Of a stretch of DNA of 64,000 bases, positions 26,501 to 38,612 are shown piece after piece. Source of the stretch: Diprion similis (lineage: Eukaryota; Arthropoda; Insecta; Hymenoptera; Diprionidae). Each line of letters begins with the position of its first letter. The first letter of the stretch is position 1. The translations under genes and the position numbers were made by a program. The stretch covers positions 11,193,001 to 11,257,000 of the forward strand of contig NC_060105.1 of assembly GCF_021155765.1 (NCBI RefSeq). Reading direction: 5' to 3'. The notes under the pieces are model-generated. The model ran no database searches. It was not told the origin of the DNA and saw only the letters and a program-made list of their open reading frames with translations.

Positions 26501-29500
26501 AATACTGCAGAAATCTCAAACTATAAGCATTCGTCGAATATTCTGATTTCAGATAATATAAAATCAGATTACACTGTAGAGGTAATATTGCGTATAAACT
26601 AAGTTTAGATTGTTGTCATTAGCGGGCAGTTCATCTTTCAGCTTTCCTTATATATATATATATGAAAGGCAAATAGACTTTTGGTACATCAATCCCGGAG
26701 TATGTGTGTATTATAAATTATCGACGTGACGCTAACAATGTTCGCCGAATTGAAGAGGGTGTTCGGTTGCGTGGGTTCTTCGAAGTACGCAGTACGCATA
26801 CGTCCTCACGATAAATATTTACAAGAAACACGTGATGTTCGTTACACAGCAAATTTCATTCACCTGAATTACACGTAATTTTCTAGGACTTGAAATGTTT
26901 CGTGGCATCTTGATCTGTATTATATAATTTCCAACGTTATGGTATAGTTTTGTCGAATTTTAAGTACACTTAGAGAATCCTGAAATATCTCAAAAGCCAG
27001 TTCGACCACTTTTACTTCGACTGCTGCCAACTAAATAAAGGGGGAAACATCGCATAGAATTCTGAATTCAACCTCATTAAATTCCAAGAGAAGTGCATAG
27101 CACAATTGCGTGACAAAACTGTCATACGAAGAAAGTTTTGTCGCGAAGCACGTTCACCAGAAATCCAATACCATACGTGTACATGAACATTTCTCTTTCA
27201 ACTACGATAGATCAAGTTTTCCAAGGATTCCTTGGATATTATTTGTTGGATTAAATTACTTGAAAAGGTCCTCAACTACCTACGAACCATTCGATGAGGC
27301 TTTTAAGGTTGTAATTTGCTTGAAACATAATTTAAAATTGACTAAGATTAATCCCATGTGAAAGTTCATATAATCAAGACGGAAGTAACCTAAAATAGTT
27401 CACAAATTCAATAAAAAAAACTTTATTTTCACCTAAAAATTGGAATATTTATGTTAGTTAATCGTTACATAGAATCCAACTGCAGAAACAGAAAAATTTC
27501 ATTCAAACAACCATAAAATAATCTTTTCTCAAGTGTCTCACTCAGCTCTTTTCTCTCCAATATCATTTCCTCAGAGAATTTCAGTGTGAAAAAATACAAA
27601 TACAAAATTGCAAAACATTAAATATATAACATGCAGGCCAACTCGATAACTACATAAAAAATTTGCAATTTTCGATTCTACTTCAAACTCAATGCCATGC
27701 GGTTTCACTTAGCAACTATATATCAAAAGTGACCACTATTAAATGAGTAATTAAAAAAAAAAATGTCTCGTGATATAAAAAAGTGTCATCCGTACAGTGA
27801 AACAAACACTTGATCAAATTTCGACTTAACAAACGCTTCGAAACGCACACTTTACATGGAGGGAAAATCCTGCCCAGCATAACAAATAAATAATGTAAAT
27901 GATGCCATTCGAGGTGTGACTTTCTCTCGTGAAATTTTCTCCATCCCTCCCCGAACATTACGCGGTTAAAGTGGATCAAGCTGATTATTTTTAGAGTCGA
28001 TTCTACGCCCGCGCAACAGAGTTTACTGTGGCTAACCGGTTCGACGCTAATATTTTCCATCATTCAGTCGGTCGTCCCGATGGCTTACAGCTTTCTCCTG
28101 GGCCTGGCTCATGTCGGTCGGTGATCGGGGTCACGTCCGGTCTGACCCAGATCTGGCTGTCAGGACCGACGCACTCCCGCCGCCTCCACGGGTCATGGAC
28201 CTCGTCAGTTTTCGTTTCCATTCTCTCGGGTTGTTTTACCCTATTTCCGGTAATTTCACGCCAATGGAGCAAAGAAAGTCCTGCTTCAAGATCCGACAAT
28301 TGCAACGATCTCGGACTACGATCTTGACCACCAGCCGATCGCCTTCGCGTCTTTGCGTCTCGTTGTAATCGTCAATGACATGTCAAATTCTGATTTTCCA
28401 AACGAAAATAAAGGTTTTTCCAGAACTCGTATCGATATAATTTTACTAACAAACTCAACTTTTTCATGCAAATTGTTTAACGATTAGGTATCGTGAGATG
28501 AAATGGTTTGATTTTTCATTCGTCCACCTACCTATAGAACTTTCAAAATAACAAATAACTTTGGTAGGTAATCGAACAAAATCTAACCTTGTTAAAAAGG
28601 TAATTGACTAAAAATTATTTATCCAAAATATTTGAAACCGGAAATTGAATATCTGAAATGTAAATCGATATCAGCCTCATTGGAAACCGAGAGGTTCCCT
28701 GACGAAATCCAATCAACGAATATAATTGAAAATAGTAAAAAATATTCGTTACTGACAGGATAAATTTGTAACTGGACTGTAAACTTTGAAAATGGACGGG
28801 AGATGGATGAATTAAAAAATTCCTAAATATTTGAAACTGACACGAAATAACAATCCAAAAATTTAGAAAAAATGTGCTCAATTAAGGAGACTCTGTTCCA
28901 TCGAAATCGTGGGCTAGCAATGGGCTACTGTATTGTATAATTTATGAATGGTAAGACTAATCCTGCATAAAATAAGCAGCGAACCAGAGGTAAGACTATA
29001 TTATACTCCTCAGGTAACAGACATAAATCGTTGGAAGTTTGGAAGGCAGCACAAGGGCGGTATCGCCAAAAATTTCAGCTGCTTTTGAAATACGATGATA
29101 TTATTCCAGCAGCGTGATATATATCCAGTTAAGTATAACGAAGAAGAATACCTCAGGGCGCATATAAATTCGCTACCGTGGATGTGCTAAAAACTATAAC
29201 GCGATTTTCGCGAAGCGTGCCTGTTAAAAATGCTGAAGAAAAAAAGTCTCGTCAAACGAATCCAACCCTTTAATGAGGCTACGGTGCGCAGTGGTACAAA
29301 GTGCGTGACGAGAAGACGAGTCGAATCCAAGTGGAAAATCCGACATGATGTTCGACCGCCTTCTTCTTCGATGTAACGCAAGAGGTCTAACTATATAGAT
29401 AACGGAATTTACGACAGCGTTCAGAGATCAAACTTACATTCAATGCATACAAACTACATTCTATGCATACAAACTATAATCTTGCTTTGAAAGAGGATGC

Positions 29501-29704
29501 ATGGAATGCGAAGACGATGAAAGATGAGTTTCGGTAATCAGACGACCAAGGAAAATGCTAATTTGACTTGCAAGACCGCTAAGCGTATTACAAGTATGAA
29601 ACGTCGAATATTCCGTGAAGAAATAACGATAATGAAGCGTTGGCATTAGAAAAAGAAATTTTTTTTTATTACAGTGAATTTTTAGAAAACAGTTTTCCGA
29701 GAGG
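23581..29704. other. about 6 kb without a confident gene
   Basis: Moderately GC-rich islands occur at 24100-25000, 25700-26200 and 28000-28350. The largest frame in the window (24484-24900, minus) starts at a non-ATG codon and overlaps long plus-strand frames, as expected of GC-rich non-coding DNA. TATA-like sites with plausible spacing to starts occur at 25128 and 25750; the first is followed by a 28-codon hydrophobic ORF (ATG about 25292) ending at a possible GTAACA donor. Nothing could be linked into a gene. Confidence 0.3.
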
Positions 29705-29919
29705 CTGAAGATAGTAAACGTTATTGTATAATGATTAGTGTTCGGAAAAACTGTTCTTATTTCGAGATTTTAGGAATCACTGAAACGCAGTAAATTATAT
29801 TAAAGCAAAATTAATTGATATTTTCGAAACTTGGCCGCTTCAAAGTGACTCCAGTGTTTCAAAACAGTGATTTTTTCTCCTCAATGTTTCGTTCGTTACG
29901 CCAATGTTATCAGCTTCAA
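29705..29919. mobile_element. diverged copy of the TTATCGTAACGA MITE
   Basis: The left end GAAGATAGTAAACGTTATTG and right end CGTTACGCCAATGTTATCAGC followed by TTCAAC are inverted relatives of the ends of the two better copies at 59255 and 60414. Inner blocks (GATTTTAGGAATCACTGAAA, TTTTTCTCCTCAATGTTTCG) align in order. Confidence 0.55.
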
Positions 29920-31316
29920 CCTCATAGCTTTCCAAATAGAACAAGCCATCGTGGAATGTAATCGAACGCATGTGACAAGACATTTCAAATGAGAATTCGA
30001 CACCCGGTATCTAGTAATGATTTCAATAATTAGTGGAAGTAAAATTGCTGGCTAAAACTGGTTTTAGCTTTTATAGTAACCTGCTGTGATCTTTCCCATC
30101 GCTCTTGGGTACCATTGAAGAAACGTTATGAACTGAATTGAATTCACGGTATTGTTAAAAGAAAATAAACCTATAGAATAAAACTCGACAAGACTCTTCG
30201 ACTTTCCCTCGAGCCATTCTGCCAGTCTATTATGCAAATATGGTTTGGCGAGAAAAGTTCATCCGTATCCAAGAGTAGAGCTACAGAGAATTTTTCTAAC
30301 AACGAACAACCTGCTCGTCCGCATACTTATTATTACAGAACGGATGTTGGTACGATAGTTGAAGTCTTGAAGTAAGATTCGAGGATAAATTGCACAAGAG
30401 ATGATGACGCGAAGGAATGAACCTGAGAAGCAGTTTCTCTGTCCGAAGACCCTGAGTTATCTGAGATGAAGAGCTTCCACGAATGGAAATGTCGAATAGT
30501 TAAAAGTCAGTTAACAATGGATAGGCGTGGTAGGAAAGATTTTTTCGATTAGTTTAGTTACGTTCCTGTTCATTCATTTTCATTCCATTTTTTCATCCTC
30601 TCTATACCCCCTGGCTATCCGAAGGAACATCGTTTTTATTGTTTGAGAAAAAATAGAGGCACGCAATACCGACCATCGCTTAGTTCCATTGGATATAATA
30701 TGCGGCGAAGACTTGAGTCGTGGCAATCGGTTAACAACGGGTAAAAATCGGTAAAACACAATGGATGAGGGTTGGGATTGGGTTCGCCGCCGAGAACTCC
30801 ACCCAAAGCTGTTGTGTCTGCCAAGAGTAGGTACGACACACCCATTTGACCTCGATGTAGAAGAGATTAGATTATGTATGGACCAATGTGCTCGGACGAT
30901 CCAACGTATCTGCAGTGAGCAATGCTGCACGATGCGAGGCGTCGTTGTTTCTGGATCAAGAAAGCAGTCTTTACTCTTCTTCTTTATCTCCTTTCACGAT
31001 CAATTCGATATATATATATATATATATATTCGATGTGTCTACTGCAATCGAGAATTTAGATTCCAGGACGAAGTGGCGACAATTTTCTTCAAATAAAATT
31101 CCCTGAACTTTTTCCACGAAAGTCAGATAATTTTGTGCCTCGTTTACGACTAAAAGCTGTATTTGCAAATTTGTAAAGTAGTTGATTAAATCTGCGAAGC
31201 CTAATTGAATTTTGAAAACATTTTATGAAAAAAGTAACTTTTAAAACGGTCGCTAATAAATTGACGAATTCTAGGACCTCAATTTCATTTTACTGCTAAA
31301 TTTTTCATGATGAACT

Positions 31317-31369
<53 letters not shown>

Positions 31370-32169
31370 GTGAATTGCTAAGGACTTCATGGTCCATCGA
31401 TTGCTAAAATTTATCGAAATCAAATCCGGATATTACAAATTGAATGTCGTAGTTTTCAATCAAAAATGTAACGTGTAAAAATTTCCACAATAAATGAAAA
31501 TATTCCAGAACTTTTCCAGGACTTGAGGATCAATTTTGTTTTTCAGGATAATTCTAGGATTTGAAGAAATTTAAGGACCAGTAGATATCCTCTACGTATT
31601 ATCGATAACTCTGACTCTTCTGCACGGATTACGTTCAAAGTTCAGTTGAAAAACACGTAGAGAGAACCGGAAACGACAACGAGACGCTTTTCTTTACGAA
31701 TAAATTTACCAATGATCAATATCGCGGGATTTTTCTTCTCGATTAGGTGCAGAAGTCAATCTTACGCTATAAATAAATTAGCCATGACCTGCATTCGCTA
31801 AACTCGTTACAAACCACCATTCGTCGGTGGCTGAAGAGCTTTTAAATAAGCTGCACCTAAGAGCAGATTATAAGGTGTGTCGGTAGGTAAGATAAGTTAG
31901 ACTCGTAATTACGAATTAATAATTTTCGATGTAATAATGCAGCACATATCGAATGCATACAGGTCACCTAGAAAAATCAAGTTTCCAAGGCGACTAAATT
32001 TTTTATTTGTTTATCAAGATACTAAAAATTTTGGTAACAGTAAATCTTTTCACTTCAGATAAATAGAATCGTATCGACGTAACGTGAATCTGCGAGGATA
32101 AAAAAACTTCATTAATTCTTACGAATATTTATATAAAGTGGATAAATTTTTTAGTAGATTTATTACATA
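29920..32169. other. no confident gene; contains microsatellites
   Basis: The 30580-30960 part is open in several frames on both strands without ATG-led coding character. (AT)n tracts at 31010-31029 and 31319-31365. The rest is AT-rich. Confidence 0.35.
31319..31365. repeat. (TA)n microsatellite
   Basis: About 23 uninterrupted TA units. Confidence 0.95.
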
Positions 32170-32352
32170 CACAGAGAGAAAAATAATTCACTGAACTATC
32201 AAGATTTATAATTACTGTATGTCAAAATTGTCTTGCTAAATTCGAAAGCCCACTTGGTTACATTTTTTTTACAAACACTGCATTGAAATTTCTTGCTGTC
32301 TTTGCATTAATACTTAAAGTTGCTGCAGTTTAGCGAATTATTTCTTTCTGTG
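32170..32352. mobile_element. short MITE with CACAGA ends
   Basis: CACAGAGAGAAAAATAATTC at the left and GAATTATTTCTTTCTGTG at the right form inverted ends of about 30 bp that continue through CTGAACT and AGTTTAG. Length 183 bp, AT-rich, no ORF. Confidence 0.7.
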
Positions 32353-33914
32353 CAATTAAAATTTCGTTATTTATAAAAGGAGAATCTCTATTTTCGTCGA
32401 AAGAATTCCCTTAAAATTCTCCAAGAAAAAACGTTCAATACTTTCAGAAGTTATTTTTCTTGTGGCAATTTTTCCTCCCAACCGCAGAACCCTCCCCAAC
32501 TTTTGTTCTCAACTCGTTCCATTTTTCAAATAGGTAAACCCACATTCGAAATTTTTTTCTGTTTTTTTGTTTATTCAATTTTAATCAATTTCACTGCACG
32601 AGTTTATTTATCCTCGTACTGAAATGAAACTTTTATCGCACATGATAAAGCAAATAATACCTGTAATTTAATTACTGTACAAAAGTCAAATCGATATCAA
32701 TGTAAACGAATAGTTTTAAAATTGGATTGAATTCAATTTCAAAAGTTTAATATATTACTTCCGTCGAAATTCCGGTGAGATAATGTTTAAACACAAATCA
32801 TTGTCAGTGTATTTGTAACAACTCTTGGACGATAAATATAACTGGAGGAAAACGTATTCGATCCAACTAAATGATTAATTTACTATTAGCAAGTGAATAC
32901 ACATACTTGAATTAAAAAAAATATATTTGGATTGATGAGATCTTGTGCTTAGAATATATAAGTATTACAAACAATCGTTTACTTGTATCAAATACGTTTT
33001 TCAAAGTGAAATTTATCTACAGATTTATGAATAATGACATGTGCAAAAAATAATCTTCTACCGAAATTCAAATGACGTTTTGTAAATAATTTCCCGAATC
33101 CTTTCAAATCGCAAACGCTGTATAAGATATACGCGGATAACTATGAGAACCAAAAATCAGTTATATGATGAATGCAAGTTCAGAAAGTTTGTGAAACTCT
33201 TTTACTTGATTTATTAATCACTGATAATTGACAAAAGTTACACAAAAAAAAAAAAAAAAACTATAAAAATTATAAATCTTCAGCGACATTATCCAATTTC
33301 TAATAGATATCATTACTTATTAGAAAAGAAGTCTCCATCGTATGAACGGAGGAAATTGCGAGATAATCTCTTTTTTATAGAGGCATTCGCAGAATAGAAC
33401 GATTCCTAGAATAAAAGTGGAATATCTTCGCCGGCCAATTTTTAGTAATCCTCTGTTCATATGACGGTGGCTTCTTCCCCGAAGAGCTGGAGATCCTAAA
33501 AATTGAAATCAGACTGACAATCAGCTTGTAACCTTATGACTTTTACTGACTAAACTGTTGTTAAATCATTTATTTCTATGTAACTCTAGTTATTTACCAA
33601 TGATCGATGAAATAAAAGAAGTTTCTGAACCAACCCAGCTGTGAATTCATATCGACGACAGCTCATTAGGTTGAAGTTGATAACTCCAAGGTAACGATAC
33701 ACTTTTAGTTTCTTTTTCAAATAATTGCATCGCAACTTCAGGTTTCTCAGAGATTCACTAAGCCATAGTGAAACGAACCATACTCTCATTTTACAGGCTC
33801 AACTCCTTCAGTAATTCTGAAGTTGCCTTCGACTAACAATCAATTTTGCGGAGGTTTTTGGACCGTATGTAACGACAAGTACCATGCAGAGGCCAGGCCA
33901 GGCGAGGTACTTAC
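32353..33914 (-). other. probable CNOT6 intron
   Basis: AT-rich sequence downstream of the CNOT6 exon-2 donor. No exon encoding the nuclease domain was found; a poly-A run lies at 33243-33260. Confidence 0.4.
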
Positions 33915-34486
33915 CTTGTAAGTTGTCCAGCATGTAAGACAGCAGCTTGTGAGTTCCTGATGGTTCCCCGTAGAGTGCCAACACCTCCTTGTTCAGCGGA
34001 TTTCCATGAAGACCAAGCACTTGTAACTGGAACAACTTCCCGAGTTCGTAAGGTAACACGCGAAGGTAATTTTGATTCAATAATAACTCCCTGCAACAGA
34101 AAAATTAGATCGATACGTTAAAACGGATCAATTTTTTCGACATACTTTTATTCTAAATTTTATTTTAAATCATCATACTTGAGGTAGATGAGATCCCCAA
34201 GCTCAGCAGGTAGACTACGCAGTTTGTTGCTGCTTAAATCTAACAATCGTAGATTCGCAAGACGGCTAATTTCAGAAGGTATCCTCTGAAGACTGTTGTC
34301 GTTGAGATACAGCGCGGTCAGGTGCGTCAACTGCCAAACATTTGGACTAAGATTTCTAATACTGCCTGTTATCTCCAACTCCGGCCAATAAGATTTCTTC
34401 CCAGAGTTTGCATCCTCAGTGGACATGATAGTGTGCGTACGACGCGGGTTAGCATTCTCATACTTATCTTTGTGATTGCGGGACAT
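33915..34486 (-). CDS. CNOT6: CNOT6/twin, CCR4-NOT deadenylase, first two coding exons (partial gene)
   Basis: CNOT6 is the Ccr4-type poly(A) nuclease of the CCR4-NOT complex, which shortens mRNA tails in the cytoplasm. Exon 1 codes 34486-34179 (donor GTATGA) and exon 2 codes 34090-33915 (acceptor TTGCAG, donor GTAAGT); they join in phase to give 161 codons. Visible parts are a charged N-terminus with NPRRTHTIMS (13-22), the family segment KKSYWPELEITG (30-41), and leucine-rich repeats from about residue 53 with LDLSSNKLRSLPAELG, LRVLPYELGKLFQLQ and LGLHGNPLNKE. Family members are about 550 residues with the nuclease domain C-terminal; no exon with its motifs was found to the left, so only the LRR part is in the window. 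ATG 34486 matches the family N-terminus; its exon starts at 34494 after TTTCTCTTTAAAG, so a 5' UTR intron lies upstream. LRRs in this family bind the CAF1 subunit. Confidence 0.93.
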
Positions 34487-34494
34487 CCTAAATC

Positions 34495-35866
34495 CTTTAA
34501 AGAGAAAAGAAAGATTATAATTATATTGGAAATTTATTCTTTACAATCAATGTATTGTACTATCGCTATCTTATTATTTTATGTATAAATAATAACTTGA
34601 GCAACTGAACAACGCCGTCTCATGATCAGAAAACTTACGGTCAAAATTTTTCACAAAATTTATTGACTTTTTTGAATTTAATAGCAAGTGGCTGCACTAC
34701 AAACAGTAATTATTGACGACTTGTTCATGTATACATGAACCAGATTACAAGGAATTTTACCAACAAATCAAAGATGCAAACGGGCTAAAAGTTTCAGCGT
34801 TAAACAAGCACTACAACATATTACTTTGAAATATATACAATATACTTTCAAACACCAAATTGAAAGAAATATTATTAAGAAGTCAAGCAATTTATACGAA
34901 GTTGCTGAAGTATTAGCTTTACGTTAGATTATTTGAGGTGTTAATTTGGTTATATGAGCAGGAATTGGTATTAGAAGAGACGGAGAAATTCATGACATGG
35001 CAAAAGCAAGTGCCGCGTAAGCAACTCTACTTAGCGACAACGATGATCATGTATTCCAATAAGTAATAATAAATCAAAGTCCTCATTCATCAAACACTAA
35101 ACTTGTAAACCTAAGAAAAGAAATTTTCACGTAAATCTAAAAATATGAAATGTATGGACAATAAATTGAAAGACCAAACTCGAAGTATAACAGACACGCA
35201 AACAGCTATCTCGTTTCTATCCTAGACATTGTCTTGGTTGCGTAAAAATAAATTTAGTAAACATAACGTGATAGTGTTGGTAATGCTGATGCAACAAAAC
35301 ATTTGTAAGAAATTATTATCTCTTATATTTGAATTGACTCTGAACTGAATTCAACTTGAAATATGTTAAATACCAAGAAAGTCATTTAAATTATGTGAAT
35401 CAAGAAACGACTCATTAATGCGTCTTAAAACCGCAAGGCAGAGTCTTAACGATACTTTATATTTCTACTATTTCTAACACTTCTTTAGCTGGATTATGAT
35501 GCGTTTGTTAAATAACAGCCAATTGGTAAAAATAATCTATTTCGCAATAGACCAAAGTTTTGTAATACTCGCTCTATAAACAGTCTTTGAAATATTGACC
35601 CATTACTTCTACCGCAGAATAGAAAAATTCATAGATCATTGTCTAGACGCCGATCATGCAAGTCCAGAGACCTTGTTACAAAAAAAGTAAAACAAGTCTA
35701 CTTTGCCAGCAATAAATAAGCTAAAAATCCAAAAACTGTAGAAAATCATGTCGCATATGGAACGTATATCTGTCGAACAAACTAGAATCGACAGATAAAT
35801 CCAAAGACAGCTGTTTGCGTCTCTTCCGCGTAACACAGTCTCGGCTATGAAGAAACGAGTTGCGGT
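34495..35866 (-). other. probable CNOT6 5' UTR intron
   Basis: Lies between the acceptor of the CNOT6 start exon and the GC-rich putative promoter. AT-rich, with no other coding signal. Confidence 0.35.
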
Positions 35867-36091
35867 TTACATCAAAGACTTCTTTGGGACACCGAGCGAG
35901 AGGTTATGACATTGTAAATAAGCCTCGTTTGCGCCACATTGGACTAACCTAGTGAGGCAGACGACGAAGAGGAGTTTAGTGTTTGAGGTTATTTTGACAG
36001 GAAGGAGGATCGGAGTGTCTTTTTGTTGCACGAGGCATTTGACGCAGGCCAAGGCAACGGGCAGAGCCATTCGACGATAGGTAGTCGACAT
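35867..36091 (-). CDS. small ATG-initiated ORF of unknown status (74 codons)
   Basis: A true ATG frame of 74 codons lies between the putative CNOT6 first exon and its coding exons, on the same strand. It begins MSTTYRRMALPVALACVKC and is moderately GC-rich with several cysteines. A GTTAGT donor-like site lies inside it. It may simply be a frame in CNOT6 leader or intron sequence, or an upstream ORF. No family recognised. Confidence 0.15.
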   Translation of the reverse strand: MSTTYRRMALPVALACVKCLVQQKDTPILLPVKITSNTKLLFVVCLTRLVQCGANEAYLQCHNLSLGVPKKSLM

Positions 36092-36229
36092 TTGTCTGGG
36101 TTAATTCCTCGCGTCATAACGTTCGGGAATAATTTGGTGGACGAGGATGAGGATGCGACTTCTTTGGGGATAACTAAAAGCGGAATCCATAACCTATCAT
36201 CAAAGATTTGCTTGTATTAACCTGTTTTC

Positions 36230-36560
36230 TTCCGTATATTAACCATGTGAATATATCCGGGTCAACGAGCGCTCGTTAACCGCGACGCACGGGGGCGACG
36301 AGCCTTCCACCAAAATCCGGACGTTTTTCCGAGCGGAATTCCTATTTCTTTGAGACAAGGCTCCGTTTACCCTCGGGACGACAGCCGACGGCGTTATGCG
36401 GATTTTCTGGGTTTTTTTTGGTCGGAGGAGGTTCGTAAGCGGTTATAAGTTCCCGGATTATCATTACCCACCTTCATCTACCTCTCAACGCGCACTAGAC
36501 ACACGGGGAGTTTATTCCGAGTGAAATATATCGCGTAAACAAAACTACCTTGACATACAC
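36230..36560 (-). promoter_or_regulatory. GC-rich region, probable CNOT6 promoter and non-coding first exon
   Basis: This is the most GC- and CpG-rich stretch between 29 and 42 kb, lying 1.8-2 kb upstream of the CNOT6 start exon on the minus strand. A minus-strand donor (CGAGG|GTAAAC, exon end 36371) could pair with the CNOT6 acceptor at 34495. Assignment is by position and composition only. Confidence 0.35.
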
Positions 36561-36730
36561 AATATCCTCCATTTATCAACTGCACCCGATCAGACATTTT
36601 CGAACGCCACCATTGGCTCGGCGGTTCGCCGAACTTTCACGAAGCAGCCGAATTTTACACAAAAATGCGTTCCGAAATTAGCTATCAGCGCTAAAAACTC
36701 CCTAGGACAGAGGGAGACGTAAGCCACGAA

Positions 36731-37083
36731 CACGGTCTTACATACAGGTCTGGGGACTCTAGTGTAATAATCTGAAGTAATGTTCGCAAACATAACCTCC
36801 AAATTTCTCAAACTTTGCAAATGACGTGGTCCAAATGTACGTAAAAATAGTGAAAATCGCATAAATCGTACATGGTTATATATTTTTAAGAATAACGTGT
36901 GCCATTATCACTTCGTCATCGCACACCACTTATTGTTTGAGAAATTTGAGGTTATGTTTGCGCACATTACTTTACCATTAGTGCCAACTAGCGGTAGCGC
37001 TGAAAAACAAAAACTGCAGCGTAAGCGTACTTCCCCCATCACGCAAATTTCGACGAGTCCCCAGACCTGTATGTAATACCGTG
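36731..37083. repeat. inverted duplication beside the CNOT6 promoter
   Basis: The block 36731-36813 (ACATACAGGTCTGGGGACT through GCAAACATAACCTC and AAATTTCTCAAAC) recurs inverted at 36935-37083, where about 60 bp including AGCGCTACCGC (read inverted) are extra. The centre is near 36875. Each arm is transcribable into a hairpin. Element type not recognised. Confidence 0.75.
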
Positions 37084-38084
37084 GCCGCGAACTCAACAGC
37101 GCAAAAACGATAAAAAGTCGTTGACAGCACTGGGAGATAATATCGGAACTAACCCAAAGAGGTATGGTCCTAAGCTATCTATCATGTAACTTTTCATATT
37201 TAACAATTTCACATTTTCCACCATCCAAGCGTTCTGATTGGTTGACTAAACTTTTCAAACAAGTCAGACTACTTTGATGGTGGGAAATGCGAGGGTGTGA
37301 AATATAAAGAGTTAAATGATAGATAATTAGTTCATTTTCGCGATTCAATTTTGAGTCTGCCTCTTGACTCGTCCGGAATTCACTAACATGACGTCACAAC
37401 TCGTTTAATCTTTTCGATATCAGGGCCGTTCAGCGTCAGTCAGCGCAAGCTTTATGGTACAGATTTTTGTACTGCGTAAAATGCACGCACTTACAGTTAG
37501 TGAAATGTACAGAGATTTACACACCTTAATTAGATTTCAGCAGGATTTCCAGACAAGAGTTATGATTAACTGAAACAGTTAAGAAGTTTGGTTAACTGAA
37601 ACAGATAAAAGGTTTTATTAGCTGAAACAGATGAGAATACGATTAGCACAATGACAAAAGTGCGTACACCGACAAGAACGATTTCGTTCAAGTGAAGACT
37701 AAATATTTCTCGGTATACTTAAAAAAAAACTTAGTTCGTTGCCCTGAAACAAAAAAAAATACAATTATTAAAAAAATACTTTCATACACCTCAGATATAT
37801 TCTACATAAATACTTACGACAAGATTCTTCACCATCACTATACACTCCGCGATTTTTATTCCCGTGAATTGATCGCCGGCTTGCAAATGCAACGCTTTCT
37901 CTCAGAACCAAAAAGTATCAAGTCAACGCGCAATATGCACGATCAAATTGAACGTAAGCACTCAGTTGTTCGTAACAAGATTGATTGAAAAGCTGAAGGC
38001 TTAACACACCGAGCGTGATTTACTTTTTCATAGACCGTTCACGAAATCAACAAGCAAAAGGGGCGATCAATCAATTCGCATCAC
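37084..38084. other. no gene seen
   Basis: Contains a local repeat of AACTGAAACAG units near 37568-37628 (three copies, about 30 bp apart). The 37692-37988 frame is poly-A driven. Confidence 0.35.
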
Positions 38085-38487
38085 CAGGGTGGCAACAATT
38101 TTTCTCGAATATAGCTCCTTGACTATTCCCTGACGTCTTCCGTCAAAATATTTAGAATTCATTCAGATCTTTTCCCACGGAACTTGAATTAGGTAATGTT
38201 GAGCAGTTTTTACGATGAAAAGCTCCAGAAGTTCTGCACCTTGAATATATAAATTTGGATCGAAAAAATACATGGTACTGCTTCGTTTCACACGAATAAT
38301 TAGAAATTGAACGATCCCATTTCCGAAAGTTAGCTTAACCGAGTTTACGAAGCATAGCTGAAATTTAGAAACGATTCTTTAAGAACAGCACGTTTTTCTT
38401 CTCTATGCCCAATCATATCTCCCTGACGTTTTCCTGACTTTTCCCGATAAAGTGAATTCCCGGTTTTCCCGGTCCGTCGCCATCCTG
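38085..38487. mobile_element. MITE with CAGGGTGGC ends, copy A
   Basis: Starts CAGGGTGGC and ends GCCATCCTG, imperfect inverted ends of the kind seen in hAT-like MITEs. About 300 bp of the interior align in the same orientation with copy B at 42177-42550, including GCAGTTTTTA, AATATATAAATTTGGATC, TCACACGAATAATTA and ACGAAGCATAG. No transposase. No clear target-site duplication. Confidence 0.75.
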
Positions 38488-38612
38488 ACTCGATCACTGG
38501 ATCACTCGACCTCTCGACCACTCGACCACTGGGTCACTGGATCACTCGGATACGGGGTTACTATCACTGGATCACGCGATCACTGAGCCACTGGGACCCT
38601 CGATACGTTCGA
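38488..38612. repeat. array of ACTCGATC/ACTGGATC units
   Basis: Degenerate 8-10-bp units (CACTCGATC, CACTGGATC, CACTCGACC) repeated about twelve times directly after copy A. A sister array lies at 42045-42170. Confidence 0.8.

Noticed and set aside
28028..28368. GC-rich region open in three frames (81-99 codons), looking like a coding exon
   Set aside because: Open frames on both strands with none preferred, no domain and no clear splice boundaries; more likely a non-coding GC island.
30580..30960. Overlapping frames on both strands (69-116 codons), considered as a reverse-transcriptase remnant
   Set aside because: No catalytic motif or collinear homology could be pointed to in any frame.
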